From: Clostridium cibarium
Lineage (GTDB): Bacteria; Bacillota; Clostridia; Clostridiales; Clostridiaceae
Reading direction: 5' to 3'
Length of the DNA stretch: 58,451 nucleotides
Assembly (NCBI RefSeq): GCF_014836335.1
Contig: NZ_JACSRA010000030.1
Coordinates: forward strand, 1-58,451
Below, piece after piece: positions 1 through 8,534 of the stretch. A program made the position numbers and the translations under genes. Positions within the stretch are counted from its first letter, which is position 1. Each line of letters begins with the position of its first letter. A model generated the notes under the pieces. The model was given only the letters and a program-made list of their open reading frames with translations. It did not search any database and had not been told where the DNA came from.

Positions 1-132
1 TCTAGGATTTGTTAGTCTAACACAAACATATCAAATGATGCATTAAATTCTAATGAACCGCCGTATACCGAACGGTATGTACGGTGGTGTGAGAGGTCGG
101 TAGATAAAATAATTATCTACCTCCTACTCGAT
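1..132 (+). mobile_element. Group II intron, 3' end (domains V and VI)
   Basis: The 3' end of a group II self-splicing intron. Domain V can be folded at about 56-92: ACCGCCGTA pairs with TACGGTGGT, with a two-base bulge and a short capped tip, followed by GTGTGAGAGG. Domain VI follows as GGTAGATAA/TTATCTACC at about 99-122, and the typical end CTACTCGAT closes the intron at about 132. The reverse-transcriptase/maturase gene and domains I-IV would lie upstream of the window and cannot be seen. The intron is on the + strand and exon sequence resumes at about 133. The exact splice point is inferred from the usual AY-type intron end. Confidence 0.82.
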
Positions 133-255
133 TTAGCAACAAGGTAATGGAAGAGGATGTATCCATGGCGAGTACATAGAAAAATAAATTTCAATATATA
201 TTAATGCATGATTTAAATGAAAGTGCAGTTAGAATTAATTTAAAGGAGGATTTTA
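133..255 (+). other. 3' exon flank of the intron and leader of the first GNAT gene
   Basis: No gene is visible here. The stretch carries the 3' exon flank of the group II intron and ends in a strong ribosome binding site (AAAGGAGG, about 242-249) for the acetyltransferase at 256. It does not read as the remainder of an interrupted protein, so the intron probably sits in intergenic DNA. Confidence 0.5.
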
Positions 256-804
256 ATGGAACTTAAACAAAAAGAAATAAAGCTAAAAGATGGGACAATA
301 TGTATTTTAAGAAGTCCTAATGAAGATGATGCAGAAAAAATGATTGAATATTTAAAAATGACATCAGAAGAAACATATTTTATGATTAGATGTGCTGAGG
401 AAATTAATATTACAATTGACAAGGAAATAGAGATTCTTAAGGATAATTTAAATAGCAGTGAAAACATGATGATTGGAGCATTTGTTAATAATGAACTTGC
501 AGGTAATGCAGGAATCAGCTGTGTAAGAAACTTTATTAAACTTAAACATAGAGCAGTATTTGGAATTTCTATAAAAGAAAAGTACTGGAATAATGGCATT
601 GGAAATGCACTTATTAAAGAAATAATTAATCAAGCAAAACAAATTGGATATGAGCAGATTGAGCTAGGTGTATTTTCAGATAATAAGAAGGCAATTGCTT
701 TATATAAAAAGCATGGTTTTGAGGCTTGGGGCACTACGAAAAATGCATTTAGGCTTAAAGATGGAACATATCGTGATGAAATCATAATGGGAAGAATGAT
801 ATAG
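256..804 (+). CDS. GNAT family N-acetyltransferase
   Basis: A 182-residue acetyl-CoA-dependent N-acetyltransferase of the GNAT superfamily, close in type to ribosomal-protein or diamine acetyltransferases. The acetyl-CoA loop is seen as YWNNGIGNALIKEI (about residues 112-125), and ALYKKHGFE (about 147-155) is the usual motif B region. A strong AAAGGAGG lies 7 bases before the ATG. It is the first of four GNAT-fold genes between here and 2992. The substrate cannot be told from the sequence. Family assignment is secure; substrate is unknown. Confidence 0.88.
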   Translation: MELKQKEIKLKDGTICILRSPNEDDAEKMIEYLKMTSEETYFMIRCAEEINITIDKEIEILKDNLNSSENMMIGAFVNNELAGNAGISCVRNFIKLKHRAVFGISIKEKYWNNGIGNALIKEIINQAKQIGYEQIELGVFSDNKKAIALYKKHGFEAWGTTKNAFRLKDGTYRDEIIMGRMI

Positions 805-848
805 TAGTTATTAACTGTAACAAAAATAGAATACAAGGAGAATGTAGA

Positions 849-1205
849 ATGAGAGAAATTATAAGAACAGAAATAGACAAAGAGTGGGCACACTCTGCGA
901 TTGTTGAGGCAGAGGATTATGTTTATATCAGCTATTGTATGAAGGGTGAGGGACAATCAATAGAAAACCAAATAAATGGTGCATTTGATGTTTTAAGTGA
1001 AAGACTTGAAAAGATAGGCTTGACATTGAAATCTGTAGTGCAAATGGATTGCTTATTTAGAGATATTAAAGATTTATCGTTTTTAGGAGAAATAATTAAG
1101 GAAAGATTTGAAGGGAAATATCCAGCTAGAAAGGCATATGAAACAAAGTTTATTAGAGATGGAATTGAATTTCAGGTTGATGCGATAGCTTTCAGAGAGA
1201 ATTAA
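849..1205 (+). CDS. Rid family (RidA/YjgF-like) protein
   Basis: A 118-residue protein of the Rid/YER057c/UK114 family. Archetypal RidA hydrolyses reactive enamine/imine intermediates released by PLP enzymes. Family features are the N-terminal strand pair, the QMDCLFRDI segment, and PARKAYETKF in place of the classical PARSAVEV with the substrate-binding arginine kept (about residue 99). The altered residues around it suggest a Rid subfamily other than RidA itself, so deaminase activity is not assured. AAGGAG precedes the ATG. It sits 44 bases after the first GNAT gene and is probably co-transcribed with it. Confidence 0.8.
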   Translation: MREIIRTEIDKEWAHSAIVEAEDYVYISYCMKGEGQSIENQINGAFDVLSERLEKIGLTLKSVVQMDCLFRDIKDLSFLGEIIKERFEGKYPARKAYETKFIRDGIEFQVDAIAFREN

Positions 1206-1286
1206 ATAAATTACAATTGTTAGTATGATTATAGATGATTAAATCAAATGTAACTTGTTTATATAAGATGAAATGGGGTAACCAAT

Positions 1287-2057
1287 ATGAGTGTTTACGA
1301 GATTAGAGATACAAAATGTTTAGAGAAGTTATTTGAAGGTTGGCAGGAGACATTAATTTGGTCATGCTTGCAAGGATATATGGGAAGGGCATATGCAGAT
1401 AGTGTTAGGAGTCCTAAATCAGCTCAAATCGTAGTAGCTGACTTTTGTTTCTTTGCAGGTGAGGTTAATAGTGAACTTGTGCTAAATAAGCCAAATGATT
1501 ATAAATCTAATCTTATAATTATGACTTCAGAGAATGATGAGTGGAATAATCTTATTGAAAGAACCTATAAAGAAAGAGCAAAAAAAGTATATCGTTATGC
1601 CATTAAGAAGGAAACTGATATATTCGATATTGTGAAATTAAAAAGAATAGTTGAAGATATAAAGAAACCATTTAGTGTTCATATGATAGATGAAGATATT
1701 TATAATCAAGTTATGGGCAGTAAATGGTCAGAGGATTTATGCTCTCAGTTTAGGGATTATGATGATTACAAAAAACGAGGCATTGGAGCTGTAGTAATGA
1801 AAGATGGAGAGATTGTTTCAGGGGCATCTTCATATACTGTATACAAAGAAGGAATAGAGATAGAAATTGACACTAGGAAGGATTATAGAAGAAAAGGTTT
1901 GGCATTAGCTTGTGGTGCTAAATTAATTCTAGAGTGTTTAAATAAAGGTTTATATCCAAGTTGGGATGCACAAAACAAGGGTTCTGTGGCTTTAGCTGAA
2001 AAACTTGGGTATCATTTTGATAAAGAATATGTAGCATATGAAATAACGGACTATTAA
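1287..2057 (+). CDS. GNAT acetyltransferase of the larger (PF12746-type) class
   Basis: A 256-residue protein with a less-known N-terminal half (YMGRAYADS, residues about 31-39, typical of the GNAT_acetyltran family) and a C-terminal acetyl-CoA fold. The cofactor-binding motif is YRRKGLALACGAKLI (about 200-214) and motif B is WDAQNKGSVALAEKLGY (about 226-242). These proteins are common in Clostridium and Bacillus; their substrates are mostly unknown. The ribosome site is weak (ATGGGGTAACC). It lies 81 bases after the Rid gene and 19 before the next GNAT gene. Confidence 0.85.
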   Translation: MSVYEIRDTKCLEKLFEGWQETLIWSCLQGYMGRAYADSVRSPKSAQIVVADFCFFAGEVNSELVLNKPNDYKSNLIIMTSENDEWNNLIERTYKERAKKVYRYAIKKETDIFDIVKLKRIVEDIKKPFSVHMIDEDIYNQVMGSKWSEDLCSQFRDYDDYKKRGIGAVVMKDGEIVSGASSYTVYKEGIEIEIDTRKDYRRKGLALACGAKLILECLNKGLYPSWDAQNKGSVALAEKLGYHFDKEYVAYEITDY

Positions 2058-2076
2058 GTGAGGAGAATTTGTAGAA

Positions 2077-2538
2077 ATGGGAAGATCATTTATACCAGAT
2101 GAATTTGTTGTTCCAACTATATATAAAACGGAGAATTTTACCATAAGAAAGCTTACTGTTTTGGATTTACAGAAGGATTACATTGCTGTTATGGAAGCTA
2201 GAGATCATATTCATGAGCTTTATACGAAAGAATATACAAATGGATGGCCAGCTGATAATCTAACACTTGAAGAAGATGAGAATGATTTAAAACGGCACGA
2301 GAAGGAATTTAATGAGAGAGTTGCCTTTGCTTATACTGTATTTGATATCCAAAATGAAAACTGTTTAGGTTGCATTTATATTGATCCATCAGATTGCTAT
2401 GATGCTGAAATTACTATGTGGACAAGAGACCATGTGACAGATATGCTTCTTTATAAAACGGTTAAAAAGTGGATAGAAAATCATTGGCCTTTTAAAAATA
2501 CATATTACCCAATTCTAGGAGAGTTATATGATAAATAG
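2077..2538 (+). CDS. GNAT-like acetyltransferase, short form
   Basis: A 153-residue protein resembling a group of Firmicutes GNAT-like proteins that begin with a (F)xPxxFVVPT segment followed by FTIRKLTVLDLQKDY. The glycine-rich acetyl-CoA loop normally expected is not obvious: ITMWTRDHVTDMLLY (about 127-141) occupies its place. Activity is therefore less certain than for the neighbours. GAGGAG precedes the ATG. Its 3' end runs close to the next GNAT gene, which starts 31 bases downstream, consistent with one transcript. Confidence 0.7.
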   Translation: MGRSFIPDEFVVPTIYKTENFTIRKLTVLDLQKDYIAVMEARDHIHELYTKEYTNGWPADNLTLEEDENDLKRHEKEFNERVAFAYTVFDIQNENCLGCIYIDPSDCYDAEITMWTRDHVTDMLLYKTVKKWIENHWPFKNTYYPILGELYDK

Positions 2539-2569
2539 TAATTTATTTTATATAGCAAGGAGATTAATT

Positions 2570-2992
2570 ATGATTAGAGAGTTTAGAACAAAAGATATTG
2601 ATAGGATAATGCAACTATGGATTGATACAAATATTTTGGCACATAATTTTATTGACAGTAAGTATTGGCAAGATAACTTTGAAGCAGTTAAGGAAATGAT
2701 GCCTAAAGCAACAATTTATGTATATGAGAAAAATGGTGCGATACAGGCATTCATCGGTTTAATGGAGAGTTTTGTAGCAGGAATCTTTGTGTCAAGTAAT
2801 TTTCAATCAAAAGGAATTGGGAAGTTACTACTTGATTATTCAAAATCTAAACACAATGAATTGTCTTTATGTGTTTATAAAAAGAATAATGATGCAGTAC
2901 GATTTTATTTAAGAGAAGGTTTTACAATTTCAACAGAACAAGTAGATGAAAATACTGGAGAAATAGAGTTGGTTATGAAATGGAAAAAATGA
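2570..2992 (+). CDS. GNAT family N-acetyltransferase (YjaB-like)
   Basis: A 140-residue compact GNAT enzyme. The start at 2570 is preferred because AAGGAG lies 8 bases upstream; an in-frame ATG at 2528 inside the previous gene has no such site. The acetyl-CoA loop is FQSKGIGKLLLDY (about 83-95) and CVYKKNNDAVRFYLREGF (about 102-119) is motif B. It resembles E. coli YjaB/YiaC-type acetyltransferases. It is the last gene of the four-GNAT run. Substrate unknown. Confidence 0.85.
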   Translation: MIREFRTKDIDRIMQLWIDTNILAHNFIDSKYWQDNFEAVKEMMPKATIYVYEKNGAIQAFIGLMESFVAGIFVSSNFQSKGIGKLLLDYSKSKHNELSLCVYKKNNDAVRFYLREGFTISTEQVDENTGEIELVMKWKK

Positions 2993-3221
2993 TCATAGGC
3001 AGAAACTTACAAATTTGAATTAAAGGGTAAGTTTTATAATGTTAACAAAATATATATTTCACCATTAATTACAGAAAAAGGTTTTATTTTACGCAAAAAT
3101 GGTTAATATTTCTAATAGGTAAATCTTAAAAGGATGTTTATTAAAAATATGGATTTATGATATACTTACAAAAGCTGCAGAAATTGTGTATAATATAAAA
3201 AGTAAGAAAGTGGTGAAAACA

Positions 3222-3506
3222 ATGGGAGAAAAAGAACTATATGTTCTAGAGTATGTAAATGAAAAAATCAATGGAAATGAAACTGTCAGATATAATTCTG
3301 ACGTAGAAGAAGCATATGCAGTAAATGAAATAGCATATTATCTTAAAAGACTGGTATCTAAAAGATATTTCTTAGGAAGAGATTGGGCTAAAACAAGTGG
3401 TGAAGAGGTAAGTGAATATAAAAATAATGTAGTAGCTATAGATTATGAGAAGCTTTCTTTAACTAATGCAGGTAGAAAAGAATTGAAAAAACAAGAGTTA
3501 CTATAA
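3222..3506 (+). CDS. Small hypothetical protein, possible winged-helix
   Basis: A 94-residue protein I do not recognise with certainty. The ATG at 3222 has GGTG upstream; a GTG at 3186 has no ribosome site. The segment AVNEIAYYLKRLVSKRYF followed by LSLTNAGRKELKK is the helix-then-LTxxG(R)xxL pattern of small winged-helix proteins such as YjcQ-like phage or host proteins. No signal peptide or membrane segment is present. It is transcribed toward a minus-strand esterase and ends at a shared terminator. Confidence 0.5.
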   Translation: MGEKELYVLEYVNEKINGNETVRYNSDVEEAYAVNEIAYYLKRLVSKRYFLGRDWAKTSGEEVSEYKNNVVAIDYEKLSLTNAGRKELKKQELL

Positions 3507-3514
3507 AATTTACA

Positions 3515-3545
3515 ATGGTAGGGTTTTGATACCCTACCATTTTTG
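3515..3545. terminator. Bidirectional intrinsic terminator
   Basis: A perfect 10-bp stem ATGGTAGGGT/ACCCTACCAT (3515-3524 with 3531-3540) with a six-base loop. Runs of T follow on the + strand, and on the - strand the flanking AAATTTTATAG gives T-rich sequence. It lies between the convergent small protein gene and the esterase. Confidence 0.85.
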
Positions 3546-3548
3546 GTG

Positions 3549-4517
3549 TTATTCTTGTTCTGCATAATAATGATCAACTGCATAAATAAATGAATTGGTT
3601 AGAAAGGTAAATGACTTTTGGCTCACTTCAGCATTAGGACACATTTGATCAAAGCCATGAAAGCAACCTTTATACATTTTGAATTGAACTTCAACACCAG
3701 CTTTTTTTAAGTTTTCTACATATTGAATGGTTTCATCTCTAAAAGGTTCCAAATCACCAACAAAAGTAACTGTTGGTGGAAGATTACTGTAATCTTTTTC
3801 CCTTGCAGCAGCTGCATAGCATGGAACATTTGGACTGCCAAAAAGATTACCAAGATATAGTTTCCAGCCATTATAGTTAGATTTTGAGTTCCAAACTGGA
3901 GCGTTATTATCCCTTGCTGATTCAGTTATCATTCTATCATCTATCATTGGATATAATGGCATTTGGAAGGCAATATTAACTTCCTTCTTATCTCTTGCAT
4001 ATAGTGTAAGTGCAGCTGTTAAACCACCACCAGCACTATCTCCACCAACCATTAACTGATTTTCATTGATTCCTAATTTTTTTGCATGGTCTTTCATCCA
4101 TAAAAGAGTTTCATAGCTATCTTCTAGAGCAGCAGGATATGGTGCCTCAATGGATAATCGATAATCAGGAACTACTACTATACAATCTCTAACTTTCATA
4201 AATTCTTTTGCATATAGCTTTGATTGATAAGGTGTTCCTATTGCATAACCTCCTCCATGGAGCCATAAAACTCCTGGGAGATTTTCTTTTTTGGTTTTAG
4301 ATTTAAATATACAAACACGCATCATGGAACCATCTTTTCTTGAGATCTTCTTTTCTATGAATTCCATGGAATCGTCATTCATCTTTAATTTGATTTTTTT
4401 TCCTAGCTTATACATTAGACGCAAACTTAAGTTGTTATTACATAGATTATTAACTATTTTAATCATTCTACCGTAAGTTCTTAAATCTTTATCAATCATA
4501 GTACTTTTTATTTTCAT
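3549..4517 (-). CDS. Alpha/beta hydrolase, HSL (family IV) esterase
   Basis: A 322-residue esterase/lipase of the hormone-sensitive lipase type. The oxyanion-hole motif HGGGYAIG is at 87-94, the nucleophile elbow GDSAGG at 159-164 (Ser161), and the catalytic histidine is in CFHGFD (His287). The acid position is unusual: GDLEPFRDE (254-262) has Glu257 where most family members have the Asp of DPLRDE. No signal peptide is seen, so it is probably cytoplasmic. AAGGAGG precedes the start. Likely acts on short-chain esters; the true substrate is unknown. Confidence 0.9.
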   Translation of the reverse strand: MKIKSTMIDKDLRTYGRMIKIVNNLCNNNLSLRLMYKLGKKIKLKMNDDSMEFIEKKISRKDGSMMRVCIFKSKTKKENLPGVLWLHGGGYAIGTPYQSKLYAKEFMKVRDCIVVVPDYRLSIEAPYPAALEDSYETLLWMKDHAKKLGINENQLMVGGDSAGGGLTAALTLYARDKKEVNIAFQMPLYPMIDDRMITESARDNNAPVWNSKSNYNGWKLYLGNLFGSPNVPCYAAAAREKDYSNLPPTVTFVGDLEPFRDETIQYVENLKKAGVEVQFKMYKGCFHGFDQMCPNAEVSQKSFTFLTNSFIYAVDHYYAEQE

Positions 4518-4709
4518 ATGCTTATCCTCCTTGTTGGTAAAAGCTGAGCAGCTAGTTAAGTATTATGTTAGATGATAATAACAATTAATTCAACAATTTT
4601 CCTCATCATTTTAAGCAGATGGTAGATTTTTCTTAGCAATTGTTTTAGAATAGAAATATTGGAAGACATAAGAAAAAATAATATAAGAACTAAAGAAATA
4701 GGGGGAATT

Positions 4710-5972
4710 ATGAAGATACTAGATTTTTTTAAGGGAAAAGAAAGGGTAGACAAGCTTATTGAAGAGCTTCAAAATCCTAATGAAGAAAAGAGAGAAGAAG
4801 CGTTAAAAGCAATTTCTGAAATGGAGTTAACTTTAACAGAAGGAATTAAGCTGTTAGAAGCATGCAAAGGTGAATTTCCAAAAAGCAAGTATGAGTGGAA
4901 GGATATTTCATCAGATCTTATTGCCATTTGTGCAGCAAGGCCCTATGGTGAATATATATTGAAAATAGAAAATATATATAAGGATTTAAATAATAATGCA
5001 AAAATAGCTGCGTTAAACTTTTTAGCAAGTTATGATAATGAAAAGGCCTTAATAAGCTACGTTAAGCTTTTAGAAAAGGATTGTCAGAAGCTTATGAGCT
5101 TGCCTGTAGGTAATTTGAATGGAAATCCAAGAGGGATAGATATTTTGTTTCCAAGAATATTAAAGTTCGCCGATAATAAGGACATAGCAGTAGATATATA
5201 TATGATATTATTGACTTGCTTTAATAACGGACTTATTCGTGAGGAAAAAATTGAATCTTCAAAGGCAGTTATAGTTCAAGATATAGTGGATATGGCTCAT
5301 AGAATTATAAATTATAAATTTAATGAAGATGATAAATCTTTATGGGACAATGATGATTATTTAGACCTTAGATACTCTGCTGGAGTATACTTTGATTTAG
5401 GTGGATATATAAATGATCCAGAGGTTATATTATCGTTAAGAGGTTTAATGAAAATTAAGGATATGAGGCTTAAGATGTTTGCTGGAGTTTCATTAATAAA
5501 ACTAGGTGAAAATTTAAGTGAAGAAGATGCATTGGAGATAGCAGGAGATAATGAAACAAGAAATTGGTTCTATATTAACCTTAAAGGACTTGATAAATTA
5601 GAGGTTTATCCTGAAAAATATAATACTCAAAGTTTTTTTGCAGAATCAAATATGGTTGATTGGCTTGTGTACCCAACAGAGCTTGGAAGAGTACCAGATG
5701 AAATTGAACTTATGAATGTATTTACTGATGGTGATGATGAGTATTATTTGTTCCGTTTTAGATGTGAAAATGAAGAAGATCCAGAAGAAAGTAAATGGAT
5801 GGCAGGATTATCGGGACCTTTTAACACAAGTGAAGGGGCAACTACATCTGCAGGAGGATATACCTTTAGTCGTTTTGACAAATGGGAGGATAAGACTCCA
5901 GAAGAACATATGAAATCTATAGTTGGAAATATAGGTGAGTTTTGGAAGAAGAGAGCAGAAGAATTAGAATAG
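4710..5972 (+). CDS. HEAT-repeat protein with a conserved C-terminal domain
   Basis: A 420-residue cytoplasmic protein. The start at 4710 is chosen because GGGGGAATT lies directly upstream; an ATG 51 bases earlier lacks a site. The first two thirds are helical and leucine-rich with HEAT-like pairs of helices. The last third (about 305-420) has a compact mixed domain with WLVYPTELGRVPDEIEL and KWMAGLSGPF, which I have seen only as part of such HEAT proteins. No catalytic motif is evident. Probably a scaffold or binding protein; function unknown. Confidence 0.6.
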   Translation: MKILDFFKGKERVDKLIEELQNPNEEKREEALKAISEMELTLTEGIKLLEACKGEFPKSKYEWKDISSDLIAICAARPYGEYILKIENIYKDLNNNAKIAALNFLASYDNEKALISYVKLLEKDCQKLMSLPVGNLNGNPRGIDILFPRILKFADNKDIAVDIYMILLTCFNNGLIREEKIESSKAVIVQDIVDMAHRIINYKFNEDDKSLWDNDDYLDLRYSAGVYFDLGGYINDPEVILSLRGLMKIKDMRLKMFAGVSLIKLGENLSEEDALEIAGDNETRNWFYINLKGLDKLEVYPEKYNTQSFFAESNMVDWLVYPTELGRVPDEIELMNVFTDGDDEYYLFRFRCENEEDPEESKWMAGLSGPFNTSEGATTSAGGYTFSRFDKWEDKTPEEHMKSIVGNIGEFWKKRAEELE

Positions 5973-6032
5973 GTGTTATTCTAATCAATATGACAAAATA
6001 AAACTATAATTTTAACGAAAATAAAAAAAATG

Positions 6033-6061
6033 TTGCAAGTATATTGAAAATATATTACGAT
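6033..6061 (+). promoter_or_regulatory. Candidate promoter of the riboswitch-permease transcript
   Basis: TTGCAA (6033-6038) and TACGAT (6056-6061) are separated by 17 bases, about 25 bases before the first glycine aptamer. The -35 is good and the -10 is moderate. Confidence 0.45.
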
Positions 6062-6084
6062 ATAACAGTAAAATTAAATAAAGT

Positions 6085-6275
6085 TCAGATGAAGATAGCG
6101 GGAGAGTTATGGCATAGCTATACACCGAAGAAGTAAATCTTTCAGGTACCTATTAAATTAGAGATGACCGTTATTGGATGAACCCTTGGAGAGACTCGAA
6201 ATAGAGCACCGAAGGAGAAAGTTATATGGAAAAACAACCTATAGCGAAACTCTCAGGTAAAAGGACAGGGACAGG
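6085..6275 (+). promoter_or_regulatory. Tandem glycine riboswitch
   Basis: Two consecutive glycine aptamers. The first has GCGGGAGAG (6099-6107), ACACCGAAG and CTTTCAGG; the second has TTGGAGAGACTC, GCACCGAAGGAG and GCGAAACTCTCAGG (6244-6257) followed by AAAAGGACAGG. These are the hallmark conserved segments of the class. The riboswitch sits in the leader of an amino acid permease, so it probably adjusts uptake to intracellular glycine. No clear terminator follows. Downstream CCTCAT (about 6389-6394) could pair with ATGGAGG at the ribosome site, so control may be at translation initiation (inference). Confidence 0.93.
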
Positions 6276-6412
6276 TAACATATCTTATAAAAGTAATATA
6301 ATATTAATTACTTAGTTTAGATCTTATCTATTCCCATTTGTATCTCCAATCATAAAATACTTATCGAAGGGGTAGTTATTAAAACACCTCATGACGTAAA
6401 TGGAGGGATAAA

Positions 6413-7771
6413 ATGGAAAAATCACAAAAACAAGACTTATCAAGAGGACTAAAAAATCGACATGTTCAATTACTGGCCATAGGAGGAGCAATTGGTACTG
6501 GATTATTTCTAGGTTCAGGGAGATCAATTCATTTGGCTGGTCCATCAATTTTATTTGCTTATATGATAACAGGGGTAATTTGTTTCTTTATTATGCGTGC
6601 CCTTGGGGAATTATTGCTTTCTAATTTAAATTATCATTCTTTCGTAGACTTTGTACATGACTATCTAGGAAATAAAGCAGCATTTATTACTGGGTGGACA
6701 TACTGGTTTTGTTGGATTTCACTTGCTATGGCTGACTTAACAGCAGCTGGACTTTATGTGCAGTATTGGTTTCCAAATATAGCTCAATGGGTTCCAAGCC
6801 TTATAGCTCTTGTAATTTTACTTATTATGAATCTTACTGCAGTAAAATTATTTGGTGAAATGGAATTTTGGTTTGCATTAATTAAAATCATAGCTATTTT
6901 AGCCTTAATTATAATTGGTACATTCATGATTATAAAAGGATTTTCTACAGATGCAGGTGCTTCTAGCTTTACAAACCTTTGGAGTCATGGTGGATGGTTC
7001 CCAAATGGAGTAAAAGGATTTATTCTTTCTTTCCAAATGGTAGTGTTTGCATTTACAGGAATTGAATTAGTAGGTTTAACTGCTGGTGAAACTGAAGATC
7101 CAGAACGTGTTATTCCAAAGGCTATTAATAATATTCCAATTAGAATTATTATCTTCTACATAGGAGCACTTTTAGTTATTATGAGCATTTATCCATGGAA
7201 CTCAATAAATCCAGAGAAGAGCCCATTTGTACAAGTGTTTGCAGCAGTGGGAATAGCAGCAGCAGCAAGTATAGTAAATTTCGTTGTATTAACTTCAGCA
7301 GCATCTGCTTGTAACAGCGGTATTTTTAGTACAAGTCGTATGGTTTATTCTCTTTCTAGAGAAGGTAATGCATCTAAGTCAATGGGAAAATTAACTTCTA
7401 ATGGTGTACCTTCTAATGCATTGTTTGTTTCTTCAGTGGTTATATTTGTTTCAGTTATATTGAACTATGTTATGCCAGAAGGGGTATTTGTATTAATTAC
7501 AAGTGTATCAACATTTTGCTTTATTTTTATCTGGGCGATTATAGTTATTTGCCATTTAAAATATCGTAAAACTAACGTTGAACTTGCTAAAAAGAATAAG
7601 TTTAAAATGCCATTTTACCCTATAATGAATTACATAATTTTAGGATTTTTAGCTTTTGTTATAGGTGTACTAGCACTTAATGAGGAAACTCGTGTAGCAT
7701 TAATTGTAACACCTGTATGGTTTATAATCCTTGGAGTGATTTATAAGATACTTCAATCAAAGAAAAACTAA
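6413..7771 (+). CDS. AAT-family amino acid permease (CycA-like, probably glycine/D-alanine)
   Basis: A 452-residue, about 12-helix proton-coupled amino acid transporter of the APC superfamily AAT family. The start motif LLAIGGAIGTGLFLGSGRSI (about 16-35) is the classic first helix with the unwound substrate-binding glycines, and ETEDPERVIPKAINNIP (about 224-240) is the conserved loop. It resembles CycA (D-serine/D-alanine/glycine) and related permeases. The preceding tandem glycine riboswitch strongly favours glycine, possibly with D-alanine, as substrate. GGAGG precedes the ATG. Confidence 0.88.
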   Translation: MEKSQKQDLSRGLKNRHVQLLAIGGAIGTGLFLGSGRSIHLAGPSILFAYMITGVICFFIMRALGELLLSNLNYHSFVDFVHDYLGNKAAFITGWTYWFCWISLAMADLTAAGLYVQYWFPNIAQWVPSLIALVILLIMNLTAVKLFGEMEFWFALIKIIAILALIIIGTFMIIKGFSTDAGASSFTNLWSHGGWFPNGVKGFILSFQMVVFAFTGIELVGLTAGETEDPERVIPKAINNIPIRIIIFYIGALLVIMSIYPWNSINPEKSPFVQVFAAVGIAAAASIVNFVVLTSAASACNSGIFSTSRMVYSLSREGNASKSMGKLTSNGVPSNALFVSSVVIFVSVILNYVMPEGVFVLITSVSTFCFIFIWAIIVICHLKYRKTNVELAKKNKFKMPFYPIMNYIILGFLAFVIGVLALNEETRVALIVTPVWFIILGVIYKILQSKKN

Positions 7772-7820
7772 GAAAATTAATAATAGAATAGAGTATAAAC
7801 TTTATATATAAGTTAAAAAT

Positions 7821-7860
7821 AAAGAGGGCTGATTTTTTAAGGAAATCAGCCCTCTTTTTA
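7821..7860 (+). terminator. Intrinsic terminator after the permease
   Basis: A 15-bp perfect stem AAAGAGGGCTGATTT (7821-7835) with AAATCAGCCCTCTTT (7843-7857), ending in a T run. Confidence 0.9.
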
Positions 7861-7902
7861 GTCTTATATAAGTTCCAATTAATATTATATTAAAGGAAAG
7901 TT

Positions 7903-8331
7903 TTAAAGTATAGTAATTTCCTCTCCACCTTCATTTACTCGTTGTTGAGCTCCTATAACTTTAATTAAGTCAGAAATAACATTGGAAAAATATCCAAATG
8001 CAATATTTAATTGGGGCTCTAAAGACTTATAAGTATCCCTTGAATTATTATATGCCATTTCCAAATCCAACTCTGATGCTGCTACTAAATATAGTATAGA
8101 GTTTCCAATTAGTAAGAAAAACTCACCTAAAGCAGATAGTTTCTCTTGAATTAAATTTATTTCTTTTATGTCAATATCGTAATCCTTGATTTTTGCAATT
8201 TCTTCATAAATCCCAATTTGGGCCGCTTTTATAATAAAAAAGTATCCAATTATTCCTATTGTTGCTCCAAGTGACTCCATATTTAACAAAATTATTAATT
8301 GCAATGCCTTCTCATCATCACTGTTTTTCAT
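7903..8331 (-). CDS. Hypothetical protein with an N-terminal hydrophobic segment
   Basis: A 142-residue protein with no recognised family. The start at 8331 has GGAGGAGAT upstream; an in-frame ATG 66 bases earlier has none. Residues about 10-35 form a hydrophobic stretch (LGATIGIIGYFFIIKAAQIG), a second weaker one (LGEFFLLIGNSILYLVAA) lies near 70-87, and the rest is acidic and helical. It may be a membrane-associated four-helix-type protein. It faces away from the cadmium operon at 8578. Confidence 0.5.
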   Translation of the reverse strand: MKNSDDEKALQLIILLNMESLGATIGIIGYFFIIKAAQIGIYEEIAKIKDYDIDIKEINLIQEKLSALGEFFLLIGNSILYLVAASELDLEMAYNNSRDTYKSLEPQLNIAFGYFSNVISDLIKVIGAQQRVNEGGEEITIL

Positions 8332-8499
8332 ACTTGTATCTCCTCCATACTTTAATATATTGGATTGCGACAAATTTGTTATAAGTATTATTTTCAAAAA
8401 AGGTTAATTATCCACTTTTATATTATTGAGAAAATTGGGTTTTTAAATAATTTAAAAATAATATATTCATTAAAAGTTTGAAAATTAATTTCATTTATG

Positions 8500-8529
8500 T
8501 TGACAAAATAGGATAGAGTTGCATATAAT
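8500..8529 (+). promoter_or_regulatory. Consensus promoter of the cadC-cadA operon
   Basis: TTGACA (8500-8505) and TATAAT (8524-8529) with an 18-base spacer, immediately upstream of the metal-sensor operator. Confidence 0.88.
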
Positions 8530-8534
8530 AAACA

